A stretch of DNA of 64,000 nt. Source: Chitinophaga rhizosphaerae. GTDB lineage: Bacteria; Bacteroidota; Bacteroidia; Chitinophagales; Chitinophagaceae. Shown piece after piece: positions 48,166-56,546 of the stretch (position 1 is the first letter of the stretch; each line of letters opens with the position of its first letter). A model generated the notes under the pieces. The model was given only the letters and a program-made list of their open reading frames with translations. It was not told the DNA's origin and made no database searches. The position numbers and the translations under genes are program-made. The stretch covers positions 558,001 to 622,000 of the forward strand of contig NZ_RXLO01000001.1 in NCBI RefSeq assembly GCF_003958645.1. Direction: 5' to 3'.

Positions 48166-48675
48166 ATGAAAACCATGCCATCAACGCTCGCCAAACTGGA
48201 ATTCGCACAGGTAGGCTGGGTGGTGCCCGACATCCGGAAAGCGGCGGATTTCCTGTCGAAAACCCTCGGGATCGCGGGCTTCCCGCCGCCGGAACACTTC
48301 CGGGCGCAGGACCTGGGGATGACGTATTACGGCCAAAACGTTGCGGGCGACTGGCTGACCACCCAAACCTGCAACGGCGGGACTTTTATCGAGCTTATCC
48401 AGCCACTGACCGGCCAAAGCATGTTCCACGACTACCTTGCACGCCACCCCGAAGGCGGCACACAGCACATGGCTTTCCGCCTGCCGATCCTTGAATTCGC
48501 GCAGATTACCGGGGAATTGCGGGCACAGGGATACGCCGTCATCAGTGAAGTGGACCACCCCATCGCCAGCATGGCATTTTTCGATACCTACCAAACGCTG
48601 GGCGTTGCCACCGAGATCATGGGGATCACGCCGGAAGGGTGGGAAGCGATCCGGAAGATGGAAGGGAAACGGTAG
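48166..48675 (+). CDS. VOC-family (glyoxalase/dioxygenase fold) protein
   Basis: A 169-residue protein of the vicinal-oxygen-chelate fold: KLEFAQVGWVVPDIRKAADFLSK at the start, TFIELIQPLTG and GGTQHMAFRLP. His and Glu residues at the usual metal positions are only partly evident, so activity is uncertain. The ATG at 48166 follows the -7 box. The longer open frame upstream is a shadow of the terminator region. Confidence 0.8.
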   Translation: MKTMPSTLAKLEFAQVGWVVPDIRKAADFLSKTLGIAGFPPPEHFRAQDLGMTYYGQNVAGDWLTTQTCNGGTFIELIQPLTGQSMFHDYLARHPEGGTQHMAFRLPILEFAQITGELRAQGYAVISEVDHPIASMAFFDTYQTLGVATEIMGITPEGWEAIRKMEGKR

Positions 48676-48710
48676 CATCCCATAATTCGCTGTCGGTTGG
48701 CGCCTTTCCG

Positions 48711-49196
48711 TTAATGCCGCAGGTTAAAGACACGCATGCACAGGGGAACGAGGCCGATGGAAACCGCGATGAAAATAGCCACCCGCACGTAGTTAAGCGT
48801 TTGCCAGCGGGATACTTTGGCCACAAGGTCTGCCGCCCCGGCCTCCGTTTCCGCGATCTGCTGAAACTGAATGATGTTTGGCGCGAAGAAAGCCAGCGTC
48901 CAGGCGCGTACGGCAACATGCACCGCAAACGAAACCAGCAGCCAGTTCCGCGCGAAATCGATCTTCCAGCAGAAAATAATAGCGAGGATAAAAGTGATTT
49001 CGTGAATGGAATGGAATACGATCCAGAAAAACTTCAGGCTGGCACCGGGCCCCAGCAAAAGGTTGAAATGCTGCGGCGGGGCGTCTGCCCACTTCGGGAC
49101 GAACACCAGCGTTTCGAATACCTGCGCCCCGTTCATGAGAAAATATAACAATGTGGTAATGAAAAGCCAGATTTCGGCCCGGGTGATGCTGTCCAT
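48711..49196 (-). CDS. Four-helix membrane protein
   Basis: A 161-residue protein with four predicted membrane helices (WLFITTLLYFLMNGAQVFE, FFWIVFHSIHEITFILAIIF, LLVSFAVHVAVRAW, YVRVAIFIAVSIGLVPL). The overall shape resembles DUF1772-type membrane proteins, but I do not claim the family. It is divergent from a MarR regulator and shares a leader motif with it. Confidence 0.7.
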   Translation of the reverse strand: MDSITRAEIWLFITTLLYFLMNGAQVFETLVFVPKWADAPPQHFNLLLGPGASLKFFWIVFHSIHEITFILAIIFCWKIDFARNWLLVSFAVHVAVRAWTLAFFAPNIIQFQQIAETEAGAADLVAKVSRWQTLNYVRVAIFIAVSIGLVPLCMRVFNLRH

Positions 49197-49198
49197 AT

Positions 49199-49326
49199 AG
49201 TTAGGTCGTTTTCGATATTGATTTAAATCATTTACATCTTTTCCGATGCAATAATACGGATATTCTGGAATCCGACAAGGATTTTCGCTATTTTTCCTAT
49301 AGTTTTACATCGAAACCGACATAACT
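49199..49326. promoter_or_regulatory. Divergent region with the same leader motif before both genes
   Basis: A 20-base motif, ATATCGAAAACGACCTAACT on the minus strand (49218-49199) and ACATCGAAACCGACATAACT on the plus strand (49307-49326), occurs just before each start codon (gaps of 2 and 1 bases). 17 of 20 positions agree. The motif may be a binding site for the MarR protein. Confidence 0.55.
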
Positions 49327-49327
49327 C

Positions 49328-50029
49328 ATGAGCGAACTTGTTAAATTGATCAGCGCGTGGGAAGCGTATGCGCATAAAAGCCCGCATGCCTCCGCCACTG
49401 AATTCTGCATGCATTTCCTCGCGCAGGAAAGCAATAACCAACTTTTCGGCGGCCTCACACCACCCGATCTCGACACCGTTTTCGCCAAACTGATCGGCCG
49501 GCTCGCGGGGATGCAAACCGTTTATTCCAAAATGGCCCTGCAGGAAATCCCGGGGTTCGAACTGGAATGGTTTTACTTCCTCAGTTCCATTTATCATTTG
49601 AAAGAGGTCAAAAAGACACAGATCATCCAATACAATTTCACGGAACAAACCACCGGCATCGATACCCTGAACAAATTGAAAAACCAGGGATTTATCGCCG
49701 AAAGGCCAGACCCTGAAGACAAGCGGGCCAAACTCGTCAGCCTTACGACAGCAGGGGAGCAGGTCCTTTTCAGGATTTACCAGCTGCTGCACAAACCCAC
49801 GCTGCTCATGTATCACGATATCGACCCAAAAGACAAACAGGTGGTCATCAATATCCTGAAAAACACCGAGCAAAAGCACCAGGAGCTATTGTCGAATGCG
49901 CGGAACAAAACGCTGGACGAGTTGCTGGCAGCCGAATTGGGCGAAGAAAAACTCGCGGAGAAGGCGCAGGAACAGCAAATCAGGATCTCGCAGTTTTCCG
50001 AAGCGAAACGGGGTAACAAACATCCATAA
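49328..50029 (+). CDS. MarR-family regulator with C-terminal coiled extension
   Basis: A 233-residue protein. The central part is a MarR-type winged helix: EWFYFLSSIYHLKEVKKTQIIQ, FTEQTTGIDTLNKLKNQGFI (recognition helix) and RPDPEDKRAKLVSLTTAGE (wing). About 65 residues at the N-terminus and a Lys/Glu-rich C-terminal tail are extra. Divergent from the membrane protein gene, which it may control. Confidence 0.88.
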   Translation: MSELVKLISAWEAYAHKSPHASATEFCMHFLAQESNNQLFGGLTPPDLDTVFAKLIGRLAGMQTVYSKMALQEIPGFELEWFYFLSSIYHLKEVKKTQIIQYNFTEQTTGIDTLNKLKNQGFIAERPDPEDKRAKLVSLTTAGEQVLFRIYQLLHKPTLLMYHDIDPKDKQVVINILKNTEQKHQELLSNARNKTLDELLAAELGEEKLAEKAQEQQIRISQFSEAKRGNKHP

Positions 50030-50062
50030 ACACCTATCTTCAGCAAAATTTTCACCTTTCAA

Positions 50063-50599
50063 ATGGCCATCAACATCCTTGCGATTTCCGGCAGTACCCG
50101 GCTGCAATCCACGAATCATACGCTCATCGGCATCATCGCCGCGATGTACGCGGGAATAGCGGACATCGCGCGATTCGACGGGCTTTCCCAACTGCCACAT
50201 TTCAACCCCGACGATGACAACGATACACCACCGCCCCCGGTAACCGCCTTCCGCGACCGCCTGCGCGCGGCCGACGGTATCCTCATCTGTACGCCGGAAT
50301 ACGCGATGGGCGTGCCCGGCAGCCTGAAGAACGCGCTCGACTGGGTGGTTTCTTCCATGGAAATGTCCCAAAAACCGGTTGCCCTCATCACGGCATCGTC
50401 TATGGGCGAACTGGCGCACCAGTCGCTCACGGGCACCTTGCGGGTTATTGAAGCCGGCTTGCCGGATGCCTCGCGCCTGCTGATCCCTTTCGTGAAAGCG
50501 AAAGTCCGTGATGGCGCTATCGTTGACGCACCTACGCTGGAAGGCGTGAAAGGCGTCATGGAATCCCTGTTGCGGGGGATTGAAATGTCGCGCAGCTAA
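50063..50599 (+). CDS. NADPH-dependent FMN reductase
   Basis: A 178-residue flavodoxin-like reductase: ILAISGSTRLQSTNHTLIG (FMN phosphate loop), ICTPEYAMGVPGSLKNALDW and VALITASSMG. Such enzymes reduce FMN, quinones or chromate. It begins 33 bases after the MarR gene on the same strand, so co-transcription is possible. Confidence 0.88.
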   Translation: MAINILAISGSTRLQSTNHTLIGIIAAMYAGIADIARFDGLSQLPHFNPDDDNDTPPPPVTAFRDRLRAADGILICTPEYAMGVPGSLKNALDWVVSSMEMSQKPVALITASSMGELAHQSLTGTLRVIEAGLPDASRLLIPFVKAKVRDGAIVDAPTLEGVKGVMESLLRGIEMSRS

Positions 50600-50612
50600 C
50601 CATACAGCAACC

Positions 50613-52061
50613 TCATAACCCCGCCAGGATGGAATATATCCCGTCCACCGCGTTTTCCAGCTCTTCCTCGTTCATCGACGCGAAACCGAAGCGGAACGCG
50701 TTCTCCGGGGCATACATTCCCTTGATATGCAGCTGGCGCGAATGTTCCAGCGCAGTCACCGGGAACGCCGGGTGCAACCGCACCCAGATCGCCATGCCGC
50801 CCGAAGGCAACGTATAATCCAGGAACCGGCCGAGTTTTTGATGCATCAATCCATCCAGGAAATCCCGGCGCTGGTGATAAATCTTCCGCGCGCGCTTCAG
50901 GTGCCGGCTCAGTTCGCCTTCCATCATCAAACCTGCCAGCGCATTCTGCATGTAACTGTCGTTCCCCACGTCGATGATCATTCGCAGCGCCGCGCACTGC
51001 TCAACGAAGTTCTTCGGCGCGATCATGAAACCGATCCGGATAGACGGCCCCAGAATTTTGGAAAACGACCCGATATAGATCACGTTGCCATGATGCCCGG
51101 CGCTCGCCAGCGGCAGGTATGGCGCGGAATTGTAATGGTACTCGAAATCGTAATCGTCTTCGATGATGGTAAAGTTGTATTGGCGGGACAGCTCCAGCAG
51201 TTTCATCCGCCTTTCCACGCTCAGCGTCACCGTTGTAGGGTAATGGTGATGGGGGATGACGTACACCGCCGCTATTTTTTTCTTTTGACAGATACGCCCG
51301 ATCGCTTCCGTATCGATGCCGTTTTCGTCGACCTCCACTTCCAGGATATTGGCGCCGGTTACCCCGAAAGCCATATTGGCGACGGGGTAACCCGGCTTCC
51401 CGACGATCACGTTGGCACCTGCGCCCAGCAACAATTGCGCGGACAGGTAAATGCTCATCTGCGCACCGTGCGTGACGAGGATATTGTCCATCGAAATATG
51501 AAGCCCGCGGCTTTCCGACAGATATTTGACCATCTCTTCGCGCAGCAGGTGCGTGCCCTGCGCGGAGCCGACGTTCGCGCTTTTGACCGCGTACCGTCGC
51601 GTGGTATAGGCGCGGTAGGTTTTAAGGAGGGGATCGATGGGAGAGAGCCGGATATCGGGATGCCCGTCGTCTATCACCAGCTCCGGCACTGCGGCGCCCG
51701 TTTCCCCGTTCGTTGCTTCGAAGATCGTTCTGAAAGGTAGTCCGAAAGGGCGCTGGTACCCTTCGCGGACGTCGTCCGGTTTCCAGCTGGCGGGCTCCAG
51801 CTCCGGGATGCGATCCGAAACGGTGATCCGCTTCCGGGGCACCACCGTGATCCATTCCTGGGCCGACAGCTCTTCGTACGCCGCCACCACCGTTTTCCGG
51901 TGAACACCGAGGTCTTTGGCCAGTTCGCGGCTCCCCGGCAGCGGAGCATTGGCCGTCAATGTGCCGTTCCGCACAGCCAGGATGATAGACACGGCGATCT
52001 GCCGGTAAACCGGTAGATTGCTTTCCTTGTTGATGGATATAAGAGGCGCTATCGGGATCAT
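50613..52061 (-). CDS. MocR-type regulator (GntR helix-turn-helix fused to aminotransferase)
   Basis: A 482-residue fusion. Residues 1-80 are a GntR winged helix (NLPVYRQIAVSIILAVRNGTL, SRELAKDLGVHRKTVVAAYEEL); the rest is a type I aminotransferase with the PLP-binding Lys in YIGSFSKILGPSIRIGF and the Asp of FTIIEDDYDFEYHY. MocR proteins include PdxR and GabR. The ATG at 52061 gives the natural start MIPIAPLISI. It is divergent from the GNAT gene, and a pyridoxal-kinase-like gene lies just beyond, so a vitamin B6 role (PdxR) is plausible. Confidence 0.9.
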   Translation of the reverse strand: MIPIAPLISINKESNLPVYRQIAVSIILAVRNGTLTANAPLPGSRELAKDLGVHRKTVVAAYEELSAQEWITVVPRKRITVSDRIPELEPASWKPDDVREGYQRPFGLPFRTIFEATNGETGAAVPELVIDDGHPDIRLSPIDPLLKTYRAYTTRRYAVKSANVGSAQGTHLLREEMVKYLSESRGLHISMDNILVTHGAQMSIYLSAQLLLGAGANVIVGKPGYPVANMAFGVTGANILEVEVDENGIDTEAIGRICQKKKIAAVYVIPHHHYPTTVTLSVERRMKLLELSRQYNFTIIEDDYDFEYHYNSAPYLPLASAGHHGNVIYIGSFSKILGPSIRIGFMIAPKNFVEQCAALRMIIDVGNDSYMQNALAGLMMEGELSRHLKRARKIYHQRRDFLDGLMHQKLGRFLDYTLPSGGMAIWVRLHPAFPVTALEHSRQLHIKGMYAPENAFRFGFASMNEEELENAVDGIYSILAGL

Positions 52062-52122
52062 CTGGACTACTTGATACTTATAATCTGGACCCCAAATATA
52101 GTCCAATAACCCCATAGCTTTG
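52060..52122. promoter_or_regulatory. Divergent MocR/GNAT promoter with direct repeats
   Basis: ATCTGGAC occurs at 52060-52067 and 52083-52090 (23 bp apart), and an inverted half (GTCCA) follows at 52101. A TATATTTG -7 box for the MocR gene lies at 52100-52093 (minus) and a TAGCTTTG box for the GNAT gene at 52115-52122 (plus). Direct repeats fit how MocR proteins bind DNA. Confidence 0.55.
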
Positions 52123-52148
52123 CCTTCGTAATCAAAACTTTATACCCA

Positions 52149-52595
52149 ATGGAATTCAACATCAGGAAAGCCAGCCTGGAAGAACTGGACGACGCCGCGG
52201 CATTGTTCGACAGCTACCGTGTTTTTTACCGACAGGCGCCGGACCTCGAAAAAGGGAAAGCTTTCCTAAAGGAACGTCTCCTCAACAATGAATCCGATAT
52301 TTTTCTCGCCTATGCGGATGGGAAGGCAGTGGGGTTCGTCCAGCTCTACAAACTCTTCCATTACACCAAACTGCAAAAGCAATGGCTGCTGAGCGATCTG
52401 TTCGTTCACCCGGATTACCGCGGCAAGGGCCTTTCCGTAGCCCTGATCGACCGCAGCAAGGAATGGAGCCGGGAAACCGGCGCCTGCGGCCTCATGCTGG
52501 AAACGGAAAAAACAAACGACATCGGGAACAACCTGTATCCCCGTTGCGGGTTCGAGTACGATGGTTTGCATAATTATTATCATTGGTGGGGCTGA
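52149..52595 (+). CDS. GNAT-family N-acetyltransferase
   Basis: A 148-residue acetyltransferase with the acetyl-CoA motif LLSDLFVHPDYRGKGLSVALID and the later LMLETEKTNDIGNNLYPRCGFEYDG. The acceptor is unknown. It is divergent from the MocR gene, and a tRNA-like gene starts 14 bases after its stop. Confidence 0.9.
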   Translation: MEFNIRKASLEELDDAAALFDSYRVFYRQAPDLEKGKAFLKERLLNNESDIFLAYADGKAVGFVQLYKLFHYTKLQKQWLLSDLFVHPDYRGKGLSVALIDRSKEWSRETGACGLMLETEKTNDIGNNLYPRCGFEYDGLHNYYHWWG

Positions 52596-52609
52596 TAACT
52601 GATTCCCCA

Positions 52610-52683
52610 GGCCGGATAGCCGAGTGGCGAGGCGTGGGATGGCACATCCCTTCACAATGGTTCGATTCCATTTCCGGCCTCCA
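52610..52683 (+). tRNA. tRNA-Cys-like gene with unusual anticodon loop
   Basis: A cloverleaf can be drawn: acceptor stem GGCCGGA/TCCGGCC (7 bp), D arm GCC-GAGTGGCGA-GGC, T arm AATGG-TTCGATT-CCATT, discriminator T at 52680 and an encoded CCA (52681-52683). The anticodon arm TGGGA-TGGCACA-TCCCT puts GCA at positions 34-36, so Cys, and U73 agrees with Cys. Odd points: G instead of U at 33, C instead of a purine at 37, and a T-T mismatch at the base of the arm; the loop could also close to 5 bases (GGGAT-GGCAC-ATCCC). It may be a working variant or a decayed copy. Confidence 0.7.
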
Positions 52684-52689
52684 TAAATC

Positions 52690-53553
52690 ATGACGACCAT
52701 GCCCGTAAAGCGCGACAAAACGATCATCATCCACAGCAAGGTTTCCTATGGCTATGTTGGCAGCAGCACCACCGCCCTGGTATTGCAAACCGGCCGGCAA
52801 GACGTGATAACGGTGCCCACCGTATTATATAGCAACCGGCTGGGCCTGGCTTCCGTGGGCGGAGACGTGCTCCCCACTGCGCTCTTCGCTTCCATCCTGG
52901 ACGGCATCCTGCAGCTGGACATCCTGGCCGAAGTGACTTCCATCATCACCGGGTTCATCGGTTCGGCGGAGCAGGTGGGCATCACGGCCGGATTCGTGGA
53001 AAAAGTGAAAGCGCAGCACCCGGAGATCATCTACCTCTGCGACCCCGTGATGGGCGATGCGGACGAATTCTACGTGGCGCCCGGCGTACCCGGGGCGATG
53101 ATCAACCGGCTCATTCCGCTGGCAGATGTGCTCACGCCGAATTTCTTCGAATTGCAGCAGATGCTGGGCGGCCATTTCTCCTCGCTCGAAGAAATGGCCG
53201 CCGCGATCCGGGAGAACGGCCGGTTTTCGGAACAGGAACTGGTGGTGACGAGCTGCCGGTTCGCGGATACGCCCCCAGGGTGGCTCGACATTGTTTCGCT
53301 GGACAACGGCCAGCTTCACCTGGAACGGACGCCCCGCGTGGCCGTAGACCCGCCCGGCACCGGCGAGCTCTTTGCCGCGCACATGCACCTGCAAATGCTC
53401 CATGGCGTGGCATTCCCCACGGCCATCCGGCGGGCGGCGCGGGTCATGCAGGCCGTGCTGACCGGGATAAAGACGGACAACCGTAGGGAAATGGCGCTGC
53501 AAGACATCCTGCATTCCATGGAGATCGCGGGGAGGGAAGCTGCGGGTCGATAA
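52690..53553 (+). CDS. Pyridoxal-kinase-like enzyme (PdxY/PdxK family)
   Basis: A 287-residue ribokinase-fold kinase: HSKVSYGYVGSSTTALVLQ near the start, YLCDPVMGD in the middle, and DPPGTGELFAAH near residue 225. This last motif is GTGD in the family, with the Asp as catalytic base; here it reads Glu. It would phosphorylate pyridoxal with ATP if active. The ATG lies 7 bases after the tRNA-like gene, so it may share its transcript. A MocR regulator is nearby. Confidence 0.82.
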   Translation: MTTMPVKRDKTIIIHSKVSYGYVGSSTTALVLQTGRQDVITVPTVLYSNRLGLASVGGDVLPTALFASILDGILQLDILAEVTSIITGFIGSAEQVGITAGFVEKVKAQHPEIIYLCDPVMGDADEFYVAPGVPGAMINRLIPLADVLTPNFFELQQMLGGHFSSLEEMAAAIRENGRFSEQELVVTSCRFADTPPGWLDIVSLDNGQLHLERTPRVAVDPPGTGELFAAHMHLQMLHGVAFPTAIRRAARVMQAVLTGIKTDNRREMALQDILHSMEIAGREAAGR

Positions 53554-53574
53554 ATTTTACGAATTTTGCGAACT

Positions 53575-54312
53575 ATGAACGTACTGGACCTGATCATCAA
53601 CGACCCGGAGAAAGTGCTGCTGGACAGTATTTTCCTCGACGATCACAGCAAAAACATGTGCGCACAGCTCATCAAGGAGCGGTTGTATTTCGAAGAACTG
53701 CGGCAATACGGTTTGCCGGTCAATAATAAGGTATTGCTGCACGGCGCGTCCGGCTGCGGAAAAACGATGACGGCGAAAGCGTTGGCCCATGCGTTGAACA
53801 AACCCATCCTCATCCTGAATCTCAGCAACATCGTCAGCGCCAAAATCGGGGAAACGCCGCAGCAGCTGAAAATGGTGTTCGACAAAGCCGCGCGGGACGG
53901 GGCCGTCCTGTTCCTCGACGAGTTCGACCAGATCGGGAAATCGCGGACAGACGACAAAGACGTAGGGGAGATGCGCCGGCTGGTGAACACGTTGCTGCAA
54001 CTGATCGATTATTTCCCCGAAAAAGCCCTGCTCGTCTGCGCCACCAACCACCCCGAGGTTATCGATACCGCCTTGCTCAGGAGGTTCCAGCTGCGGATAG
54101 ATTTCCAGATGCCTGCGGCCAGCGTGCTCGATACCTACTACGATCAGCTGCTGGCGCCCTTCCCCGAAGAAATGCGCGGAATTGCACGCCGGTACGATGT
54201 TTCGTTCGCCGAAGCGAGGGATTATTGCTTCACCCTCGTCAAATCCTTATTGATCGCCAAACTGGAAAAGGAGCGGGAAGCGGTTGCCATCGCTCCGCTG
54301 TGCCCTTCCTGA
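53575..54312 (+). CDS. AAA-family ATPase
   Basis: A 245-residue ATPase of one AAA module. Walker A LLHGASGCGKTMTAKALAHAL, Walker B AVLFLDEFDQIGKSR, sensor-like CATNHPEVIDTALLRRFQLRID with the arginine finger. No protease or membrane part is fused. It could act as a remodelling ATPase for an unknown partner; the gene lies 21 bases after the pyridoxal-kinase-like gene. The ATG at 53575 is preferred to the TTG at 53566. Confidence 0.85.
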   Translation: MNVLDLIINDPEKVLLDSIFLDDHSKNMCAQLIKERLYFEELRQYGLPVNNKVLLHGASGCGKTMTAKALAHALNKPILILNLSNIVSAKIGETPQQLKMVFDKAARDGAVLFLDEFDQIGKSRTDDKDVGEMRRLVNTLLQLIDYFPEKALLVCATNHPEVIDTALLRRFQLRIDFQMPAASVLDTYYDQLLAPFPEEMRGIARRYDVSFAEARDYCFTLVKSLLIAKLEKEREAVAIAPLCPS

Positions 54313-54332
54313 TGGCTCCGGACCGCCTGTAA

Positions 54333-54660
54333 TGCACCACGATGCACCGTCTCACGCATCGTGGCGCATCATCCGACTCCCATATCCATGGCGTTTTCCC
54401 ACCCAAACTGCTTTACTTCGCCAATTGTCGATTAATAATCGTATCTTTGCAACGATTTACTACAGGCTCCTGCCTCTGCTTCTTCTGAATTAGTCTGGAT
54501 TATTCTTTTCTTCCTCAGTCTTCGCTTTTCCAGCTGCCGCCGACCCTGATAGCATCCAGAGGCCCAGTACTGAAATCAAACGGCTCACCTGTACGCACAG
54601 TAAGCCCAAACGCTACATATCGCATAACGCAATAACGCACCATAACTAAAACCACACAAC
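54333..54660 (+). promoter_or_regulatory. Gap holding a hairpin and the long leader of the cold-shock gene
   Basis: A hairpin (54333-54368; TGC-CCACGATGC against GCATCGTGG-GCA, one mismatch) ends the ATPase transcript. TATCTTTG at 54442-54449 is a perfect -7 box, leaving a leader of about 205 bases before the start at 54661. Long leaders that fold differently in the cold are known for cold-shock genes. No protein gene is seen in this stretch. Confidence 0.5.
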
Positions 54661-55101
54661 ATGGGTGAATCTTTTTCAAAAAAGGAAAAGAAAAACAAAA
54701 AAGCAAAAGCCAAAATTGAAAAGGCACAAAAAATGCTCGATCGAAAGTCGAACAACGACAAAGGCAAGCCGCTTGAAGAAATGCTCGCTTTCGTCGATGA
54801 AAACGGCAACCTTAGTTCCGTTCCTCCAAGACAGGGCAACGAAGACGTGACGATGCAGGAATTGACTGCCGTCGCGAAAAGCAGGCACCGGCCAGTGGTG
54901 GAAGCCACCCGGACAGGATTCGTTTCCTACTTCAACCAGGCAAAGGGTTTCGGTTTCATCACCGACGACAATGCCCGGGAAAATGTCTTCTTCCACGCCA
55001 ACCAGTTATCGGAGCTCCTGAAAGAAAAGGACAGGGTTTCCTTCACCCGGGAGAAGACGCCGAGAGGCTTTAGCGCCGTGGATCTGAAAAGGATCGGATG
55101 A
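54661..55101 (+). CDS. Cold-shock-domain protein with basic N-terminal extension
   Basis: A 146-residue protein. Residues 1-80 are a Lys-rich extension (FSKKEKKNKKAKAKIEKAQ, then a more acidic part). The C-terminal 65 residues are a cold-shock domain with RNP1-like KGFGFITDD and RNP2-like VFFHANQL. It likely binds single-stranded RNA as a chaperone. Extended forms like this are common in Bacteroidota. It has its own leader and terminator. Confidence 0.88.
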   Translation: MGESFSKKEKKNKKAKAKIEKAQKMLDRKSNNDKGKPLEEMLAFVDENGNLSSVPPRQGNEDVTMQELTAVAKSRHRPVVEATRTGFVSYFNQAKGFGFITDDNARENVFFHANQLSELLKEKDRVSFTREKTPRGFSAVDLKRIG

Positions 55102-55130
55102 TTTGCGACGAAAAAAGAATTTAGATATAA

Positions 55131-55160
55131 AAAACACCTGCAACCCGCAGGTGTTTTTTT
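55131..55160 (+). terminator. Terminator of the cold-shock gene
   Basis: Arms AACACCTGC and GCAGGTGTT with a 5-base loop, flanked by A's and followed by a T run, 30 bases after the stop. Confidence 0.9.
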
Positions 55161-55242
55161 GTGGCAGGAAATGCCGGGAATTCCCCTTATCTTGAATTTA
55201 CCTTCCGAAGTTTCATTATCACCTGTACCACCAGCATCGACT

Positions 55243-56106
55243 ATGAAAAGTTTCATTTTTCTCGCCGGATGTTTACTCCTCCATGCCAACAGCTTCGCAC
55301 AGCGGCCGGTGCTCCCCGCTCAAAAACACGGGTTCGTTGTGATCGCCCACCGCGGGAATCATGAAAACGTTCCTGAAAACACGGTCGCATCCGTGGAAGC
55401 GGCATACCAATGCGGCGCCGACTATGCCGAGCTCGACCTTCGCACTACCAAAGACGGGCACCTCGTGCTCATGCACGACGCTACCGTAAACCGCACCACC
55501 AACGGAAAGGGGGCCGTGGCAGACTATACGTTCGCCGCGCTCCGCCAGCTGACCGTCAACAGCAAAGATGGTAAAATTTACCGGGTCCCCACGTTCGCGG
55601 AAGCCCTGGAAGCCGCCAGGGGCAAGGTGCATATCTACCTCGACTTCAAGGAGGCCGATGTAGCACAGGCCTGGCAGCAAATCCGGGAAGCAGGGATGGA
55701 AAAACAGGTGATCGTGTACATCAACAAAAAGGAGCAATACCAACCCTGGCGGGAGATCGCGCCGCAAATGCCGCTCATGGCCAGCCTGCCAGACGATGCC
55801 CACACGCCCGCGCAAATGGAACAGTTCCTGGATACATATACTTTTGCGGTGCTGGACAATATTACCGACAGCAGCCGCTTGACCATCGCCCGCCGCCGTC
55901 AAATATCCGTTTGGCTGGACGCGCAATCGGCCAACGAAGGCCCCGATGCATGGAATGCAGTGCTGGAGCGGAAAGTGCAGGGCATGCAGAGCGATCATCC
56001 GGGCGCGCTGGTCCGCTATCTCCGCGATCACAGGCTGCGCGACGGACTAAAAAAAGTTACAGGCGGGAAACGGTTATCGGCGTACAGCCAACCCGTCGTT
56101 CAATGA
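55243..56106 (+). CDS. Glycerophosphodiester phosphodiesterase family protein (paralog 2)
   Basis: A 287-residue secreted enzyme; signal peptide MKSFIFLAGCLLLHANSFAQ. Catalytic set: VIAHRGNHENVPENTVAS, YAELDLRTTKDG and LVLMHDATVNRTT. It closely fits the standard form (HRGN, PENT), unlike the paralog at 20249 which reads HRAA and PENS. Single gene, converging on the arsenic operon. Confidence 0.9.
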   Translation: MKSFIFLAGCLLLHANSFAQRPVLPAQKHGFVVIAHRGNHENVPENTVASVEAAYQCGADYAELDLRTTKDGHLVLMHDATVNRTTNGKGAVADYTFAALRQLTVNSKDGKIYRVPTFAEALEAARGKVHIYLDFKEADVAQAWQQIREAGMEKQVIVYINKKEQYQPWREIAPQMPLMASLPDDAHTPAQMEQFLDTYTFAVLDNITDSSRLTIARRRQISVWLDAQSANEGPDAWNAVLERKVQGMQSDHPGALVRYLRDHRLRDGLKKVTGGKRLSAYSQPVVQ

Positions 56107-56116
56107 TAAATATCGC

Positions 56117-56530
56117 TTACAATTGTTGGGCTACGAACCGTTCGCAATAATTGCGGATGATTTCCCGTACATCGCGGAATTGCTGCATGATCTCGGCTTC
56201 CGTTCCAGTGGCTTTCGCCGGGTCGGGGAAGTTTTCATGGAATTTTTCGGCGCGGGAAGGGAATACGGGGCAGCGTTCCTTCGCGTTGTCGCAAACGGTG
56301 ATCACATAATCGAAATCAATACCGGTATATTCCGCAACGTTGTTGGACGTGTGCCCGGAAATATCGATCCCTGCTTCTGCCATGGTGGCGATGGCCCGGG
56401 GGTTCACGCCGTGCGTTTCAACGCCTGCGCTGTAAATTTCGGCGGCGTTTCCCGCGAAATGACGGAGAAAGCCTTCTGCGATCTGGCTGCGGCAGCTATT
56501 GCCTGTACACAGCACCAGGATTTTTTTCAT
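56117..56530 (-). CDS. arsC: Arsenate reductase of the low-molecular-weight phosphatase type
   Basis: A 137-residue enzyme: KKILVLCTGNSCRSQIAEGF holds the P-loop Cys, and YVITVCDNAKERCPVFP holds two more cysteines of the relay. It reduces arsenate to arsenite with thiol electrons. The ATG at 56530 gives the standard start; an upstream start would overlap the pump gene. Last gene of the arsR-arsM-acr3-arsC operon. Confidence 0.93.
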   Translation of the reverse strand: MKKILVLCTGNSCRSQIAEGFLRHFAGNAAEIYSAGVETHGVNPRAIATMAEAGIDISGHTSNNVAEYTGIDFDYVITVCDNAKERCPVFPSRAEKFHENFPDPAKATGTEAEIMQQFRDVREIIRNYCERFVAQQL

Positions 56531-56546
56531 TTGGATTGAGTTGTTT

